This document shows, piece by piece, positions 9,674-17,909 of a DNA stretch of 64,000 bases; the first letter of the stretch is position 1; each line of letters begins with the position of its first letter. Under the pieces are notes generated by a model. The model was not told where the DNA came from. It was given only the letters and a program-made list of their open reading frames with translations, and ran no database searches. The translations under genes and the position numbers were made by a program. The stretch lies in NCBI GenBank assembly GCA_020636935.1, contig JACJWW010000001.1, positions 124,001-188,000 of the forward strand, in the 5' to 3' direction. Origin of the DNA: Nocardioidaceae bacterium (GTDB lineage: Bacteria; Actinomycetota; Actinomycetes; Propionibacteriales; Nocardioidaceae).

Positions 9674-9761
9674 GGAGGATTCGCCTAGTGGCCTATGGCG
9701 CTCGCTTGGAAAGCGGGTTGGGTTAACGCCCTCGCGGGTTCGAATCCCGCATCCTCCGCCA
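9674..9761 (+). tRNA. tRNA-Ser, anticodon GGA
   Basis: An 88-nt class II tRNA. The acceptor stem GGAGGAT pairs with ATCCTCC, discriminator G, and CCA is encoded (9759-9761). The anticodon loop TTGGAAA places GGA at 9708-9710, between CTCGC and GCGGG. A long variable arm follows, then the T-arm GCGGGTTCGAATCCCGC. It reads UCC (and UCU by wobble). Confidence 0.97.
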
Positions 9762-9769
9762 ATTGCTCT

Positions 9770-9790
9770 CCTCGCAAGCCTGCCGCGAGG
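9770..9790 (+). terminator. Hairpin just after tRNA-Ser
   Basis: CCTCGC and GCGAGG pair around a 9-nt loop, starting 9 nt after the tRNA CCA. There is no U tract, as is common for actinobacterial terminators. Confidence 0.45.
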
Positions 9791-9811
9791 TGATCGGCGT
9801 ACATCTGGGGC

Positions 9812-9896
9812 GTCACGGTCAACGGGAAACTGTCACGTTCAATGGGTTGCAACCCATTGAACGTGCAGGTTTACCAAGGGCGCTTGGGAAACCTGC
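9812..9896. repeat. Compound palindromic intergenic element
   Basis: Three structures are packed together. GTCACGGTCAACGGG (9812-9826) is repeated as GTCACGTTCAATGGG (9832-9846). A 32-bp perfect palindrome spans 9834-9865, each arm CACGTTCAATGGGTTG or its complement. A second hairpin spans 9865-9896 (GCAGGTTT...AAACCTGC with inner CCAAG...CTTGG). The stretch 9814-9835 recurs with 20 of 22 bases matching at 51550-51571. This looks like a dispersed REP-like element. It lies between tRNA-Ser and the 3' end of the SnoaL-like gene and could also terminate that operon's neighbour. Confidence 0.7.
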
Positions 9897-9905
9897 ACCG
9901 CGCGC

Positions 9906-10361
9906 TCACCCCTCCAGGCGCTGGTTCTTGATCCGCAGGCTGGGTAGGTCTTTGCTCGACCAAGACATTTCAAAAGTACGCCGGTAGCCGGTGCGTTTGA
10001 TCCGCCAGCCAGCCGGGGTGCGCACGTAGGTGTCGCTGTAGAAGGCCGCGCCTTCGAGCAGATATTCAAACTCCGGCACCATCACTTTGTCGTGGAGATA
10101 CCAGGTGCCGGTGGCCTCATCGCCGCTCACCTCGATCTCAGGATGGTGTGCATGATGCATCGAGATCAGGCCGTCGGTCATGTTTTCGCGCATGAAGGCC
10201 ACCAGGGAGTCACGATCGGTGAACTCGCGACCGTCGTAGGCGCCAGTCGCGTCGGGCACGAAGCACTCCGCGAAGTCCTCCCATTGCCGCAGGTCAAGAT
10301 TGCGCAGGTAGCGATATTTGAGCTGCTTGATTGCCTCAATGTCCACCAATTGATTGTGCAT
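9906..10361 (-). CDS. SnoaL/NTF2-like protein
   Basis: A 151-residue cone-fold protein: N-terminal helices IEAIKQLKYRYLRNLDLRQW, then FVPDATGAYDGREF and the sheet pair ATGTWYLHDKV / AFYSDTYVRTPAGWRIKRTGYRRTF. These match the SnoaL_4 branch, which includes small cyclases, dehydratases and hydroxylase subunits. It has a GAGGAA ribosome site and starts 7 nt after the class III aminotransferase stop, so it is the last gene of the polyamine-type operon. Its reaction is unknown. Confidence 0.8.
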   Translation of the reverse strand: MHNQLVDIEAIKQLKYRYLRNLDLRQWEDFAECFVPDATGAYDGREFTDRDSLVAFMRENMTDGLISMHHAHHPEIEVSGDEATGTWYLHDKVMVPEFEYLLEGAAFYSDTYVRTPAGWRIKRTGYRRTFEMSWSSKDLPSLRIKNQRLEG

Positions 10362-10368
10362 CGTTTCC

Positions 10369-11721
10369 TCAGTTCAGCAAGGCCGAGACAGCGCCGGCAA
10401 AGGCGGCCGTGTGCGCATCGACGTCGGCTTGGGTGTGCATAGGAGCAAACAATGACATGTTGTGGAAGGGCGCCAGAAGCACGCCCCGGTTGACAGTCCA
10501 AAGGTGCATGAAGGCGTCAAGATCTTCATCCACTGCCGCAGCGGCCTGGGCACCATTGCGCGGCGGCGGGCAAAACCAGTACTCCGCACGGCAGCCGAGT
10601 CGCTGCACATGCCAAGGCAGATTGTTGGCGTCGATCACATCGCTGACGCCGGCAGTGAAGCTCTCGGCCAGCGGAATGGTAATGGCGAAGTCTTCCTCCC
10701 TCAGCGCGGTGCTCAAAGTGGCGCGTACGGCGGCCATCGCCAAAGCGCTGCCAGACAGGGTGCCGCCCACACCGGCCACGTCGATCTCGTGGCCCAGCAT
10801 CGGCTTGTTGAGCCGATCAGCGACAGTCTCACTCATGCCATAGGCCGCCACCGGAATGCCGCCGCCGATCGGTTTGCCAATCACCACAAAATCTGGGTCG
10901 AGGTCCCAAGCCTTTGTCGCCCCACCAGGACCGGCACAGATCGTGTGGGTCTCGTCGTTGATCAGGAGTACGTCGTATTTGCGGGTGATCTCGCGGACTC
11001 CCTGCAGATAGCCCTCATCTGGCAAGACGATGCCGATATTGGTCAGCGCAGGCTCCATCAACAGGCAGGCCACGTCACCCTCAGCCAAGCGGCGGTCGAG
11101 GGCATCAAGGTCGTTGAAGGGCACCACCGCGGTCGTCTCGGCCACGTCGACCTGCGGGCCGAGTGCCCCGGGACGAGGCACCACCCGACCGTCCTCGTCG
11201 AGCACCCCTAATGTCTCATCGACGGTGCCGTGGTAGCACCAGTCCATCACCGCGATCTTGGGTCTACCGGTCAGGTGGCGAGAGAAACGCAGCACAAATC
11301 TGTTGGCGTCGGTGGCGGTCATCGCCATCTGCCACCGGGGTACGCCGAAGCGCCGGGCCAACTCCTGGCCCACCCAGATCGCATCATCACTGGGCAGCAT
11401 TGTGGTGATGCCTCGGCGGGTGCGCTCATTGACTGCCTCAGCCACAGCAGGCAGACAGTGGCCGGTCATTGACCCGGTGTCGCCCAGGCAAAGGTCGACA
11501 TAGGTCTGCCCATCGACATCGGTGAAGCGCCCCCCGACTGCTTCGTCGACGAAGATCGGGAAGGCCCCGGGCCACCGAGTCATCCACGGCATCGGCACCC
11601 CAGCCAAGAGTGACTCAGCCGCCTGCGAAGCCAAGCGAGCCGACTCCGGGTGGGTGTCGATGAAGCGTTGCTCTTCGACGGCGTGCAGGCGAGCCAGCTT
11701 GAGACGATCGATCGAAGTCAT
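10369..11721 (-). CDS. Class III (glutamate-1-semialdehyde-like) aminotransferase
   Basis: A 450-residue PLP enzyme of the GSA/ornithine aminotransferase group. Visible: FTDVDGQTYVDLCLGD, MTATDANRFVLRFSRHLTGR, the aspartate in LINDETHT and the PLP lysine in VVIGKPIGGGIPVAAYG. The ATG at 11721 overlaps the upstream permease stop in ATGA, so I prefer it over a start 24 nt upstream. It is not hemL by context, as no tetrapyrrole genes are near. The substrate is probably an amine or amino acid imported by the ABC transporter encoded just upstream (inference). Confidence 0.88.
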   Translation of the reverse strand: MTSIDRLKLARLHAVEEQRFIDTHPESARLASQAAESLLAGVPMPWMTRWPGAFPIFVDEAVGGRFTDVDGQTYVDLCLGDTGSMTGHCLPAVAEAVNERTRRGITTMLPSDDAIWVGQELARRFGVPRWQMAMTATDANRFVLRFSRHLTGRPKIAVMDWCYHGTVDETLGVLDEDGRVVPRPGALGPQVDVAETTAVVPFNDLDALDRRLAEGDVACLLMEPALTNIGIVLPDEGYLQGVREITRKYDVLLINDETHTICAGPGGATKAWDLDPDFVVIGKPIGGGIPVAAYGMSETVADRLNKPMLGHEIDVAGVGGTLSGSALAMAAVRATLSTALREEDFAITIPLAESFTAGVSDVIDANNLPWHVQRLGCRAEYWFCPPPRNGAQAAAAVDEDLDAFMHLWTVNRGVLLAPFHNMSLFAPMHTQADVDAHTAAFAGAVSALLN

Positions 11722-12599
11722 CAGGCCGTCTTGCTCTTCCGCCAAGCGCTGATGCCCTGAGACCCGACCACCAAGAGTACGGCGATCACAAACATCGAGA
11801 AGCCGATCACGTTGGCTTCAGCCGGGATGCCGCGCTTGGCCGAGACGTAGACGAACTTCGGGAAGGTCGACTCGTTGCCGGAGACGAAGTTGGTGATGAT
11901 GAAGTCGTCGAAGGACAACGAGAATGCCAACATCGCCGCACCGAGTACGCCGGGCAGGATCAGCGGGAAGGTGACCCGCCAAAAGGTGCCCAGGGGGCCG
12001 GCGTACAGATCTTGGGCAGCCTCTTCGATCTTTGGATCAAGCGACAGGATCCGGGCGCGCACGGTGACCACCACAAAGCTGATACAGAACATGATGTGGG
12101 CGATCACGATCGTCCAGAAACCTAGGTCGAGACCGATATTGGCGAAGCCCTGCACGAAGATCGTCAGCAGCGAAGCGCCCATCACGATCTCTGGTGTGGC
12201 CATCGGCACGAAGATCAACATGTTGCTGGCGTCCTTGCCCCGGAATTGGTAGCGCACCAGGGCCAGCGCCATCAAAGTGCCGATGATGCAGGAGACAACC
12301 GTGGCGATGATGGCGACTTCCAAAGACACCACCAGGGAGTCACAGGCACCGGGCACCCGGCATGGGTCTTGCCAGTGCTTCCAGGTGAAGCTCCGCCACA
12401 CGATATTCGTCTTGCCGTGATCGTTGAACGAAAAAACGAACACATAGGCGACCGGCAAGAACAAATACAGCAGCACTGCCACTGCTGCGAATATCGAGAA
12501 GTGACTGGCCAGCCACAACTGTGAGCGTTTGAGGAAGGAGGGTTTGTAACCCGCCGATGAAGTGCTCTGGGTTGGCGGCGTGCTCTGGACGGTGCTCAT
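11721..12599 (-). CDS. potC: Polyamine-type ABC transporter permease (PotC-like)
   Basis: A 292-residue inner-membrane permease with six membrane helices and the ATPase-coupling EAA loop EEAAQDLYAGPLGTFWRVTF. The family imports spermidine/putrescine or related cations. The N-terminal 30 residues are a cytoplasmic Ser/Thr-rich extension. Start and stop codons overlap those of potB-like and the aminotransferase gene by 4 and 1 nt. The substrate is inferred from family only; opine, GABA or glycine-betaine-like substrates remain possible. Confidence 0.88.
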   Translation of the reverse strand: MSTVQSTPPTQSTSSAGYKPSFLKRSQLWLASHFSIFAAVAVLLYLFLPVAYVFVFSFNDHGKTNIVWRSFTWKHWQDPCRVPGACDSLVVSLEVAIIATVVSCIIGTLMALALVRYQFRGKDASNMLIFVPMATPEIVMGASLLTIFVQGFANIGLDLGFWTIVIAHIMFCISFVVVTVRARILSLDPKIEEAAQDLYAGPLGTFWRVTFPLILPGVLGAAMLAFSLSFDDFIITNFVSGNESTFPKFVYVSAKRGIPAEANVIGFSMFVIAVLLVVGSQGISAWRKSKTA

Positions 12600-13504
12600 A
12601 CGAGTTCCTCCGTGCCAAATCGTCGTACGTAGAGGAAGACCAAGATCAAGATCGCCGCCATCAAGGTGAACGACAGCGCTGCCGCGATCGGATAGCCGCC
12701 CGGCACAGTCAAGAACTGGTCATTGATCACGTTGCCGACCATCTTGCCGCGTTGGGGGCCAAGCAACTCCATGTTGACGAAGTCACCTGCCGCCGGGATG
12801 AAGGTCAGCAAGGTGCCGGCCAAGACGCCTGGCATTGACATCGGCAAGGTGACGGTGCGGAAGGTGGTGAAGCCATTGGCATACAGATCGCCGCCCGCCT
12901 CGATGACCCTGGCGTCGGCTCGCTCCAATGACGCATAGATCGGGAGCACCATGAATGGCAAGAAGTTGTAGGTCAAGCCTGCGATCACCGCGACGGGCGT
13001 GTTGATTATGTGCTCACTGGGCAAGAGGTGGAAGAAGTTCAAGAAGCGGACCACGAAGCCCTCATCGGCGAGGATCTGTGACCACGCGAAGGTGCGCAGG
13101 ATGAAAGACGTGAAGAAGGGCGCGATCACACAAATCATCATCAGACCGCGCCATTTGCCAGCCTTGAATGCCATTGCATAGGCCAAGGGATAGGCCAAGA
13201 CGAAGGCGAAGAAGGTGGCCAAACCTGCATAGCCGAAGGATCTGGCGAAGTGAGGCGCATAGTCAGTGAGCGCTTGGGCGTAGTTGTGGAAGTTGAGATC
13301 GCGATAGTAGTAGCCGGGATAGCCGGGATAGCGCGACTGGAGGCTCACCTCGAAGAGTTGGTAGAGCGGAAGCACGAAGAAGAGGCCCAGCCACAACAAG
13401 CCTGGCAGCATGAGCAAGAAGGCCATCTTGCCATTGCGGCGAGTGTGAAACTCATCTCCGCCAGCCGGAGCTGGCGTTGGAGTGTGAGCCGCAAGCGCAC
13501 TCAC
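12596..13504 (-). CDS. potB: Polyamine-type ABC transporter permease (PotB-like)
   Basis: A 302-residue permease: cytoplasmic N-terminus, first helix MAFLLMLPGLLWLGLFFVLP, and the EAA coupling loop EAGGDLYANGFTTFRTVTLP. It starts with GTG overlapping the potA stop (GTGA) and its own stop overlaps the potC start (ATGA), so the operon is translationally coupled. Together with PotC it forms the membrane channel of the importer. Confidence 0.88.
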   Translation of the reverse strand: MSALAAHTPTPAPAGGDEFHTRRNGKMAFLLMLPGLLWLGLFFVLPLYQLFEVSLQSRYPGYPGYYYRDLNFHNYAQALTDYAPHFARSFGYAGLATFFAFVLAYPLAYAMAFKAGKWRGLMMICVIAPFFTSFILRTFAWSQILADEGFVVRFLNFFHLLPSEHIINTPVAVIAGLTYNFLPFMVLPIYASLERADARVIEAGGDLYANGFTTFRTVTLPMSMPGVLAGTLLTFIPAAGDFVNMELLGPQRGKMVGNVINDQFLTVPGGYPIAAALSFTLMAAILILVFLYVRRFGTEELV

Positions 13505-14607
13505 GACTGCTCACCTTCGATCTCCACACCAAATGCGTGACCGGCATCCCAGATCATCCAGGCTTCGTCACCCGGCTTGAGATCAATCCGGTCAAGGTCG
13601 AGGTTTTGCTCGTAGACACTCCACGTCGTACCACTGGGCATCTCGAGCAGATAGCTGGTGGCCACGCCGATGAAGGAGACATCCTTGACGATGCCGCGTA
13701 CGTCGTTGCCGATGCCTTCAGGCTTGTTGCGAGAGACCTTCACCTTCTCGGGGCGGACCCCGAAGACGAGATTGCCGCTCTGCACGGTGGTGCGGTCCTT
13801 GCGGATCCGGACGGTGCTGCCATAGACCTCAGCGACCAGGAAGTCGCCGTCGGTGCCGGTGATCTTGCCCTCGCCCATGTTGGACTGGCCCACAAAGTTG
13901 GCCACGAACTTGGTCTTTGGGAGGTCGTAGAGCACCTCGGGCGGGCCCATCTGCTCGATCCGGCCTTGATTCATCACCGCAACCGTGTCGGCCATGGTCA
14001 TGGCTTCTTCTTGGTCGTGGGTGACGTGGACGAAGGTGAGTCCGACCTCGGTCTGGATCCGCTTGAGCTCCACCTGCATCTCGCGACGCAACTTCAGATC
14101 GAGAGCACCCAAGGGCTCGTCGAGCAACAACACCTCGGGGTGGTTGACCAAGGCTCTGGCACATGCAACACGCTGTTGCTGACCACCGGAGAGTTGCGCC
14201 GGTTTGCGGCCCGCGAACTGGGTCATCTGCACCAACTCAAGGGCCTCATCGGCCAACTTCAATGCGTCCTTTTGTTTACGCCGCTTGGGCCCGAAGGCCA
14301 CATTTTCCCTGATCGTCAGGTGCGGGAAGAGCGCGTAGGACTGGAAGACGGTGTTGACCGGGCGCTCGTAGGGACGCGATCCGGTGAGATCGGTGTCACC
14401 GATGAACACCCGGCCGGTTGTGGGCTGCTCCAAGCCAGCGACCATCCGAAGGGTCGTGGTCTTGCCACAGCCTGAGGGGCCGAGCAGCGCGAAGAAGGAG
14501 CCACGAGGCACCTCCAGCGACAGATCGTCGACGGCCAAGAAGTCGGTGAACTCCTTGGTCACATTTTCCAAGCGCAAGTTGCCTTGGGCACCACGAAAAC
14601 CAGCCAT
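13501..14607 (-). CDS. potA: Polyamine-type ABC transporter ATPase (PotA-like)
   Basis: A 368-residue ABC ATPase. Walker A GPSGCGKTTTLRM, Q-loop VFQSYALFPHLT, signature LSGGQQQRVACARAL, Walker B VLLLDEPLGALD and H-loop HVTHDQEEA are all intact. The C-terminal 120 residues form a TOBE-type regulatory domain, as in PotA/FbpC. It begins 1 nt after the stop of the binding-protein gene. Energises uptake through PotB/PotC. Confidence 0.93.
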   Translation of the reverse strand: MAGFRGAQGNLRLENVTKEFTDFLAVDDLSLEVPRGSFFALLGPSGCGKTTTLRMVAGLEQPTTGRVFIGDTDLTGSRPYERPVNTVFQSYALFPHLTIRENVAFGPKRRKQKDALKLADEALELVQMTQFAGRKPAQLSGGQQQRVACARALVNHPEVLLLDEPLGALDLKLRREMQVELKRIQTEVGLTFVHVTHDQEEAMTMADTVAVMNQGRIEQMGPPEVLYDLPKTKFVANFVGQSNMGEGKITGTDGDFLVAEVYGSTVRIRKDRTTVQSGNLVFGVRPEKVKVSRNKPEGIGNDVRGIVKDVSFIGVATSYLLEMPSGTTWSVYEQNLDLDRIDLKPGDEAWMIWDAGHAFGVEIEGEQS

Positions 14608-14608
14608 C

Positions 14609-15871
14609 TCAGTTACCCATCACTCGTTTGGACCACATGTCGGAGTACTCCGTGTCTTCGTCAGGTGTCAGCACCCGGAAGCCCTGGATGTTCTTCTCCT
14701 TGATGAACTCCGCAGTCGGGAAGATCAACCAACTCGCCGCCAACTCGGGATCGATCTTCTCCATCTCGGCCTGGGCGCCCTTTACCGGACACACATAGTT
14801 GACATATGCCGCGACCTGAGCCGCTATCGCCGGCTCGTAGTAGAAGTCCATCATCTTGGTGGCATTGGCCCGGTGTTGCGAAGTGATCGGCACCATGAAG
14901 TTGTCACTCCACAAAGTGCCGCCGCTCTCGGGGATCACGAACTCCCAGTTGGGGTCCTTGGTGTCGGCGGCCAAGATGAAGATGTCGCCACTCCAAGTGA
15001 TGCCAGCCCAAGCGTTGCCGGAGGTGAGGTCCTCCATGTAGGAGTTGCCCTTCACCTTGCGGATGTAGCCCTGTTTGATCTTCTCCTCAACAAAGGCCAC
15101 TGCCTTCTCAAACTCGCTCTTGCCCCAATCGCTGGTGATGTCGACCCCTTGGGACTGCATCACAATGCCGATCGTGTCGCGGAACTCAGAGAGCACTGTG
15201 ATCTTGCCCTTGAGGTCATCGGTCCACAGATCATCAAGCGACTTGATCTCACGACCGACCTTCTTGCGGTTGTAGCCGATGCCAGCAAAACCGCTCTGCC
15301 AGGTGATCGACTCGTTGCGTCCGGGATCGAAGGAGACCATCCGGAGCGGATCGAGCATGTTCTTGGCGACATTGGGCATGTTGATCAACTGCATCGGCTG
15401 ACACAACCGATCTCGGATCACTCGGGCCGCCATCCAGTCGGTGAAGACAAACAGATCGCGATCGATCGACTGACCGGCGCGCAACTGCGGCGCGATCTTG
15501 GCGTAGTACGCGTCGTTGTCCTCGATGTCCTCTGAATAGGACACCTTGATGCCGGTGCGTTTGTAGAACTCGTTGAGAGTGGGATAGCTCTTGGTCTTCT
15601 CGTCGAAGTCGAGATAGGCAGTCCAGTTGGCCCAGTTGACGATCTTCTGCTCTGCGGAGAGATCCTTGGGCAGTTTGAGGCTGTTGATGCCACCTGCAGG
15701 GGGTTTTGGTGGCGCGCAACCGGCGGTGCCCAATCCTGCGGCTCCGACTACACCAGCACCGATGCCCCAGCGCATCAAGTTGCGCCGAGTGAAGGCGGTG
15801 CTCTGGGCAGCTTCAACAATTGCTGCGACTTGAGGGTCCGCTGGCCGTTGGTTACGACGTGACGGTGACAT
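14609..15871 (-). CDS. potD: Tat-exported spermidine/putrescine-type binding lipoprotein
   Basis: A 420-residue extracellular solute-binding protein. The N-terminus carries a twin-arginine motif (FTRRNLMRWG) and a lipobox ending GTAGC, so it is probably exported folded and lipid-anchored. The mature part shows PotD/PotF features (VNWANWTAYLD, YSEDIEDNDAYYAKI, WQSGFAGIGYNRK). The start at 15871 is chosen because GATGAGG lies 6 nt upstream; an ATG 12 nt earlier would sit on top of it. First gene of the D-A-B-C-aminotransferase-SnoaL operon. Confidence 0.9.
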   Translation of the reverse strand: MSPSRRNQRPADPQVAAIVEAAQSTAFTRRNLMRWGIGAGVVGAAGLGTAGCAPPKPPAGGINSLKLPKDLSAEQKIVNWANWTAYLDFDEKTKSYPTLNEFYKRTGIKVSYSEDIEDNDAYYAKIAPQLRAGQSIDRDLFVFTDWMAARVIRDRLCQPMQLINMPNVAKNMLDPLRMVSFDPGRNESITWQSGFAGIGYNRKKVGREIKSLDDLWTDDLKGKITVLSEFRDTIGIVMQSQGVDITSDWGKSEFEKAVAFVEEKIKQGYIRKVKGNSYMEDLTSGNAWAGITWSGDIFILAADTKDPNWEFVIPESGGTLWSDNFMVPITSQHRANATKMMDFYYEPAIAAQVAAYVNYVCPVKGAQAEMEKIDPELAASWLIFPTAEFIKEKNIQGFRVLTPDEDTEYSDMWSKRVMGN

Positions 15872-15899
15872 ACACGACCTCATCCCTGGTAGGCGATAA

Positions 15900-15934
15900 C
15901 ACTGGGCGGGCCAGTGCTCTAGCTCACACTAGAG
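15900..15934. promoter_or_regulatory. Two abutting inverted repeats upstream of potD-like gene
   Basis: CACTGG-n5-CCAGTG (15900-15916) is followed directly by CTCTAG-n6-CTAGAG (15917-15934). They lie 29-63 nt upstream of the binding-protein ATG and after the HerA-like gene, which reads in the same direction. They may be an operator pair for the uptake operon or a terminator for the upstream gene; no U tract follows. Confidence 0.5.
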
Positions 15935-16001
15935 TGAAGAAGCACATTTGAGACAGAGTTTTCTTGTCTTCATCTGCGGATAGTTATCGAACTGTGCCCA
16001 C

Positions 16002-17552
16002 TCACCTGCGACGGCGCGCGGTGCCGAAGACCCCGCGCACGATTTCTCGGGCGGCGGTGCGAACTGCCTGACGAAACACAGTCGACTGCACCACCTGCTC
16101 AACCACGCCCTTCTCCTGCTTCGCACGCGGTTTGGGCGCCGCCTTGCTCGGGCCACTCGTGGGCCGGGCGGCTTCTCGCTGAGCCTGCTCAGCACCCTGC
16201 TCAAGCCTCTTGGCGAGCATTTCGCGCGCTGACTCGCGGTCGATCGCGGTGGCGTACTTCGCCTGCAGAGGTGATGCCTGTACGGCGGCAGTCATCGCCT
16301 CGGGCTGCGCCGTACCCATCAAAGACTGCGGCGCGCGCAACCGAGTCCACGCCACCGGCGTGGGGGCGCCACGTTCGCTCATCACTGTCACGATCGCCTC
16401 GCCGATGCCGAGCGAGGTGATCACCTTGCCCAGATCGTCGTAGGCGCTGGTGGGATAGGTGTTGACAGTCTGCTTGAGTGCCTTGGCGTCATTTGGCGTG
16501 GCGGCGCGCAACTGGTGTTGGACCCTGGAGCCGAGTTGGGCCAGCACGTCACTGGGTACGTCGGTTGGCGCCTGAGTCACGAAGAAGACCCCCACGCCCT
16601 TGGATCGGATCAGGCGCACGGTTTGCGCGATCGCTTCGAGGAAAGCCTTGGATGCGTCCTTGAACAGCAAGTGGGCCTCGTCGAAGAAGAAGACCAACTT
16701 GGGTTTGTCGATGTCTCCGACCTCAGGGAGATCATGAAAGAGGTCAGCCAGGAGCCACATCAAGAAGGTGGAGAAGACCGCGGGGCGGTCCTGCAGGTTT
16801 GGCAACTCAACAAGGGAGATGAGTCCTTTGCCTTCCGCAGTAACCCTGAGGAAATCACTGGTGTCAAACTCCGGCTCACCGAAGAAGGCGTCAGCCCCCT
16901 GGGATTCGAAGGCGATCAGTTCGCGCAGGATCACTCCAGCCGTCGCTGAGGACAGTCCGCCGAGTCCCTTGAGGTCACCCTTGCCCTCATCGGACACGAG
17001 ATGATTGACAACCGCTCGCAGATCAGAGAGGTCAAGGAGTGGAAGGCCAGCCTTGTCGGCGTAATGGAAGATCAGACCAAGGGATGACTCCTGGGTGTCA
17101 TTGAGACCCAAGACCTTTGACAGCAAGGTCGGACCAAAAGCAGACATCGTCACCCGAAGTGGGATCCCAATGCCCTGACCACCGATCGCGAAATACTCCA
17201 CTGGGAAGCCCTGGGCCTGCCAGTCCTGCCCGATTGACGACGTACGTTCAACGATCTTCGGGTTGGACTCACCAGCCACCGACAACCCAGACAAGTCCCC
17301 CTTGATGTCAGCCGCAAAGACGGGTACGCCGCTGGCCGACAACTGCTCTGCAAGCAACTGCAGGGTCTTGGTCTTGCCAGTGCCCGTAGCCCCTGCAACG
17401 AGACCGTGACGGTTGAGCATCGCAAGCGGGATCTTGATGTGATCACCAGTCAAGGTCACGGCATCAGCCAGTAGTCCGCCCAACTCAAGGGCAGGGCCTT
17501 CAAATGTGTAGCCGGGCGCGATTGCTTGGGAGATGGCCGCTTGGTCAGTCAC
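16002..17552 (-). CDS. HerA-like ATPase (DUF853 family)
   Basis: A 516-residue P-loop ATPase of the HerA/FtsK superfamily. Visible: Walker A GATGTGKTKTLQLLAEQL, Walker B KLVFFFDEAHLLF, arginine-finger region LIRSKGVGVFFVTQ. The C-terminal 90 residues are a basic, Ala/Lys-rich tail ending RRRR. The DUF853 branch is widespread but its cellular job is unresolved, and the nuclease NurA that partners true HerA is absent. The GTG start is 6 nt after TAGGGT (17559-17564): leaderless. Confidence 0.88.
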   Translation of the reverse strand: MTDQAAISQAIAPGYTFEGPALELGGLLADAVTLTGDHIKIPLAMLNRHGLVAGATGTGKTKTLQLLAEQLSASGVPVFAADIKGDLSGLSVAGESNPKIVERTSSIGQDWQAQGFPVEYFAIGGQGIGIPLRVTMSAFGPTLLSKVLGLNDTQESSLGLIFHYADKAGLPLLDLSDLRAVVNHLVSDEGKGDLKGLGGLSSATAGVILRELIAFESQGADAFFGEPEFDTSDFLRVTAEGKGLISLVELPNLQDRPAVFSTFLMWLLADLFHDLPEVGDIDKPKLVFFFDEAHLLFKDASKAFLEAIAQTVRLIRSKGVGVFFVTQAPTDVPSDVLAQLGSRVQHQLRAATPNDAKALKQTVNTYPTSAYDDLGKVITSLGIGEAIVTVMSERGAPTPVAWTRLRAPQSLMGTAQPEAMTAAVQASPLQAKYATAIDRESAREMLAKRLEQGAEQAQREAARPTSGPSKAAPKPRAKQEKGVVEQVVQSTVFRQAVRTAAREIVRGVFGTARRRR

Positions 17553-17558
17553 CTGAGC

Positions 17559-17564
17559 ACCCTA
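17559..17564 (-). promoter_or_regulatory. -10 box, leaderless promoter (TAGGGT)
   Basis: TAGGGT, GCTCAG, then GTG of the HerA-like gene on the minus strand. Confidence 0.5.
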
Positions 17565-17602
17565 ACCAGACGCCTACATGCCGTGACTCACCACGTGCTA
17601 CC

Positions 17603-17608
17603 TATAGT
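17603..17608 (+). promoter_or_regulatory. -10 box, leaderless promoter (TATAGT)
   Basis: TATAGT is 7 nt before the GTG at 17616. It is nearly back-to-back with the divergent HerA-like promoter. Confidence 0.5.
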
Positions 17609-17615
17609 TGGCTCC

Positions 17616-17909
17616 GTGATCTTCAAGCGGGTGGGCAATGAGCGCCCCTATCCCGAGCATGACCTTGCTCCTCGGGATTGGGCTGCGCTGCCTCCAAGGC
17701 CGGTGCGCCTTGATGAGCTCATCACCACCAAGGACACCCTGCAACTGGCAACCCTGTTGGACGAGGACTCCACCTTCTTCGGCGACCTCTTCGCCCATGT
17801 GGTGCAGTGGCAAGGCGAGCTCTATCTCGAAGACGGACTCCACCGAGCGCTGCGCGCGGCCCTACAGCAGCGCCAGGTGCTCCACGCCCGCGTGCACGTG
17901 GCCCAATGA
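17616..17909 (+). CDS. Conserved actinobacterial protein, VapB-antitoxin-like by name only
   Basis: A 97-residue protein starting (GTG) VIFKRVGNERPYPEHDL and containing LYLEDGLHRALRAALQQRQVLHARV. Close relatives across Streptomyces and Nocardioides are often labelled VapB family antitoxin, yet no VapC (PIN) gene is next to it. The GTG is preferred over a start 90 nt upstream because it matches family N-termini and follows a TATAGT box by 7 nt. It overlaps the LytR_C gene in ATGA. The function is unknown. Confidence 0.75.
   Translation: MIFKRVGNERPYPEHDLAPRDWAALPPRPVRLDELITTKDTLQLATLLDEDSTFFGDLFAHVVQWQGELYLEDGLHRALRAALQQRQVLHARVHVAQ

Noticed and set aside
9674..9761. Attachment site at tRNA-Ser for an integrated element
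   Set aside because: No repeat of the tRNA 3' end and no integrase in the window; the following palindromes are better explained as an intergenic repeat.
10369..11721. hemL (glutamate-1-semialdehyde mutase for heme synthesis)
   Set aside because: Similar fold and motifs, but it is embedded in an ABC-importer operon with no tetrapyrrole genes.
17616..17909. Toxin-antitoxin module (VapB name)
   Set aside because: No PIN-domain toxin gene on either side; the coupled neighbour is a LytR_C membrane protein.
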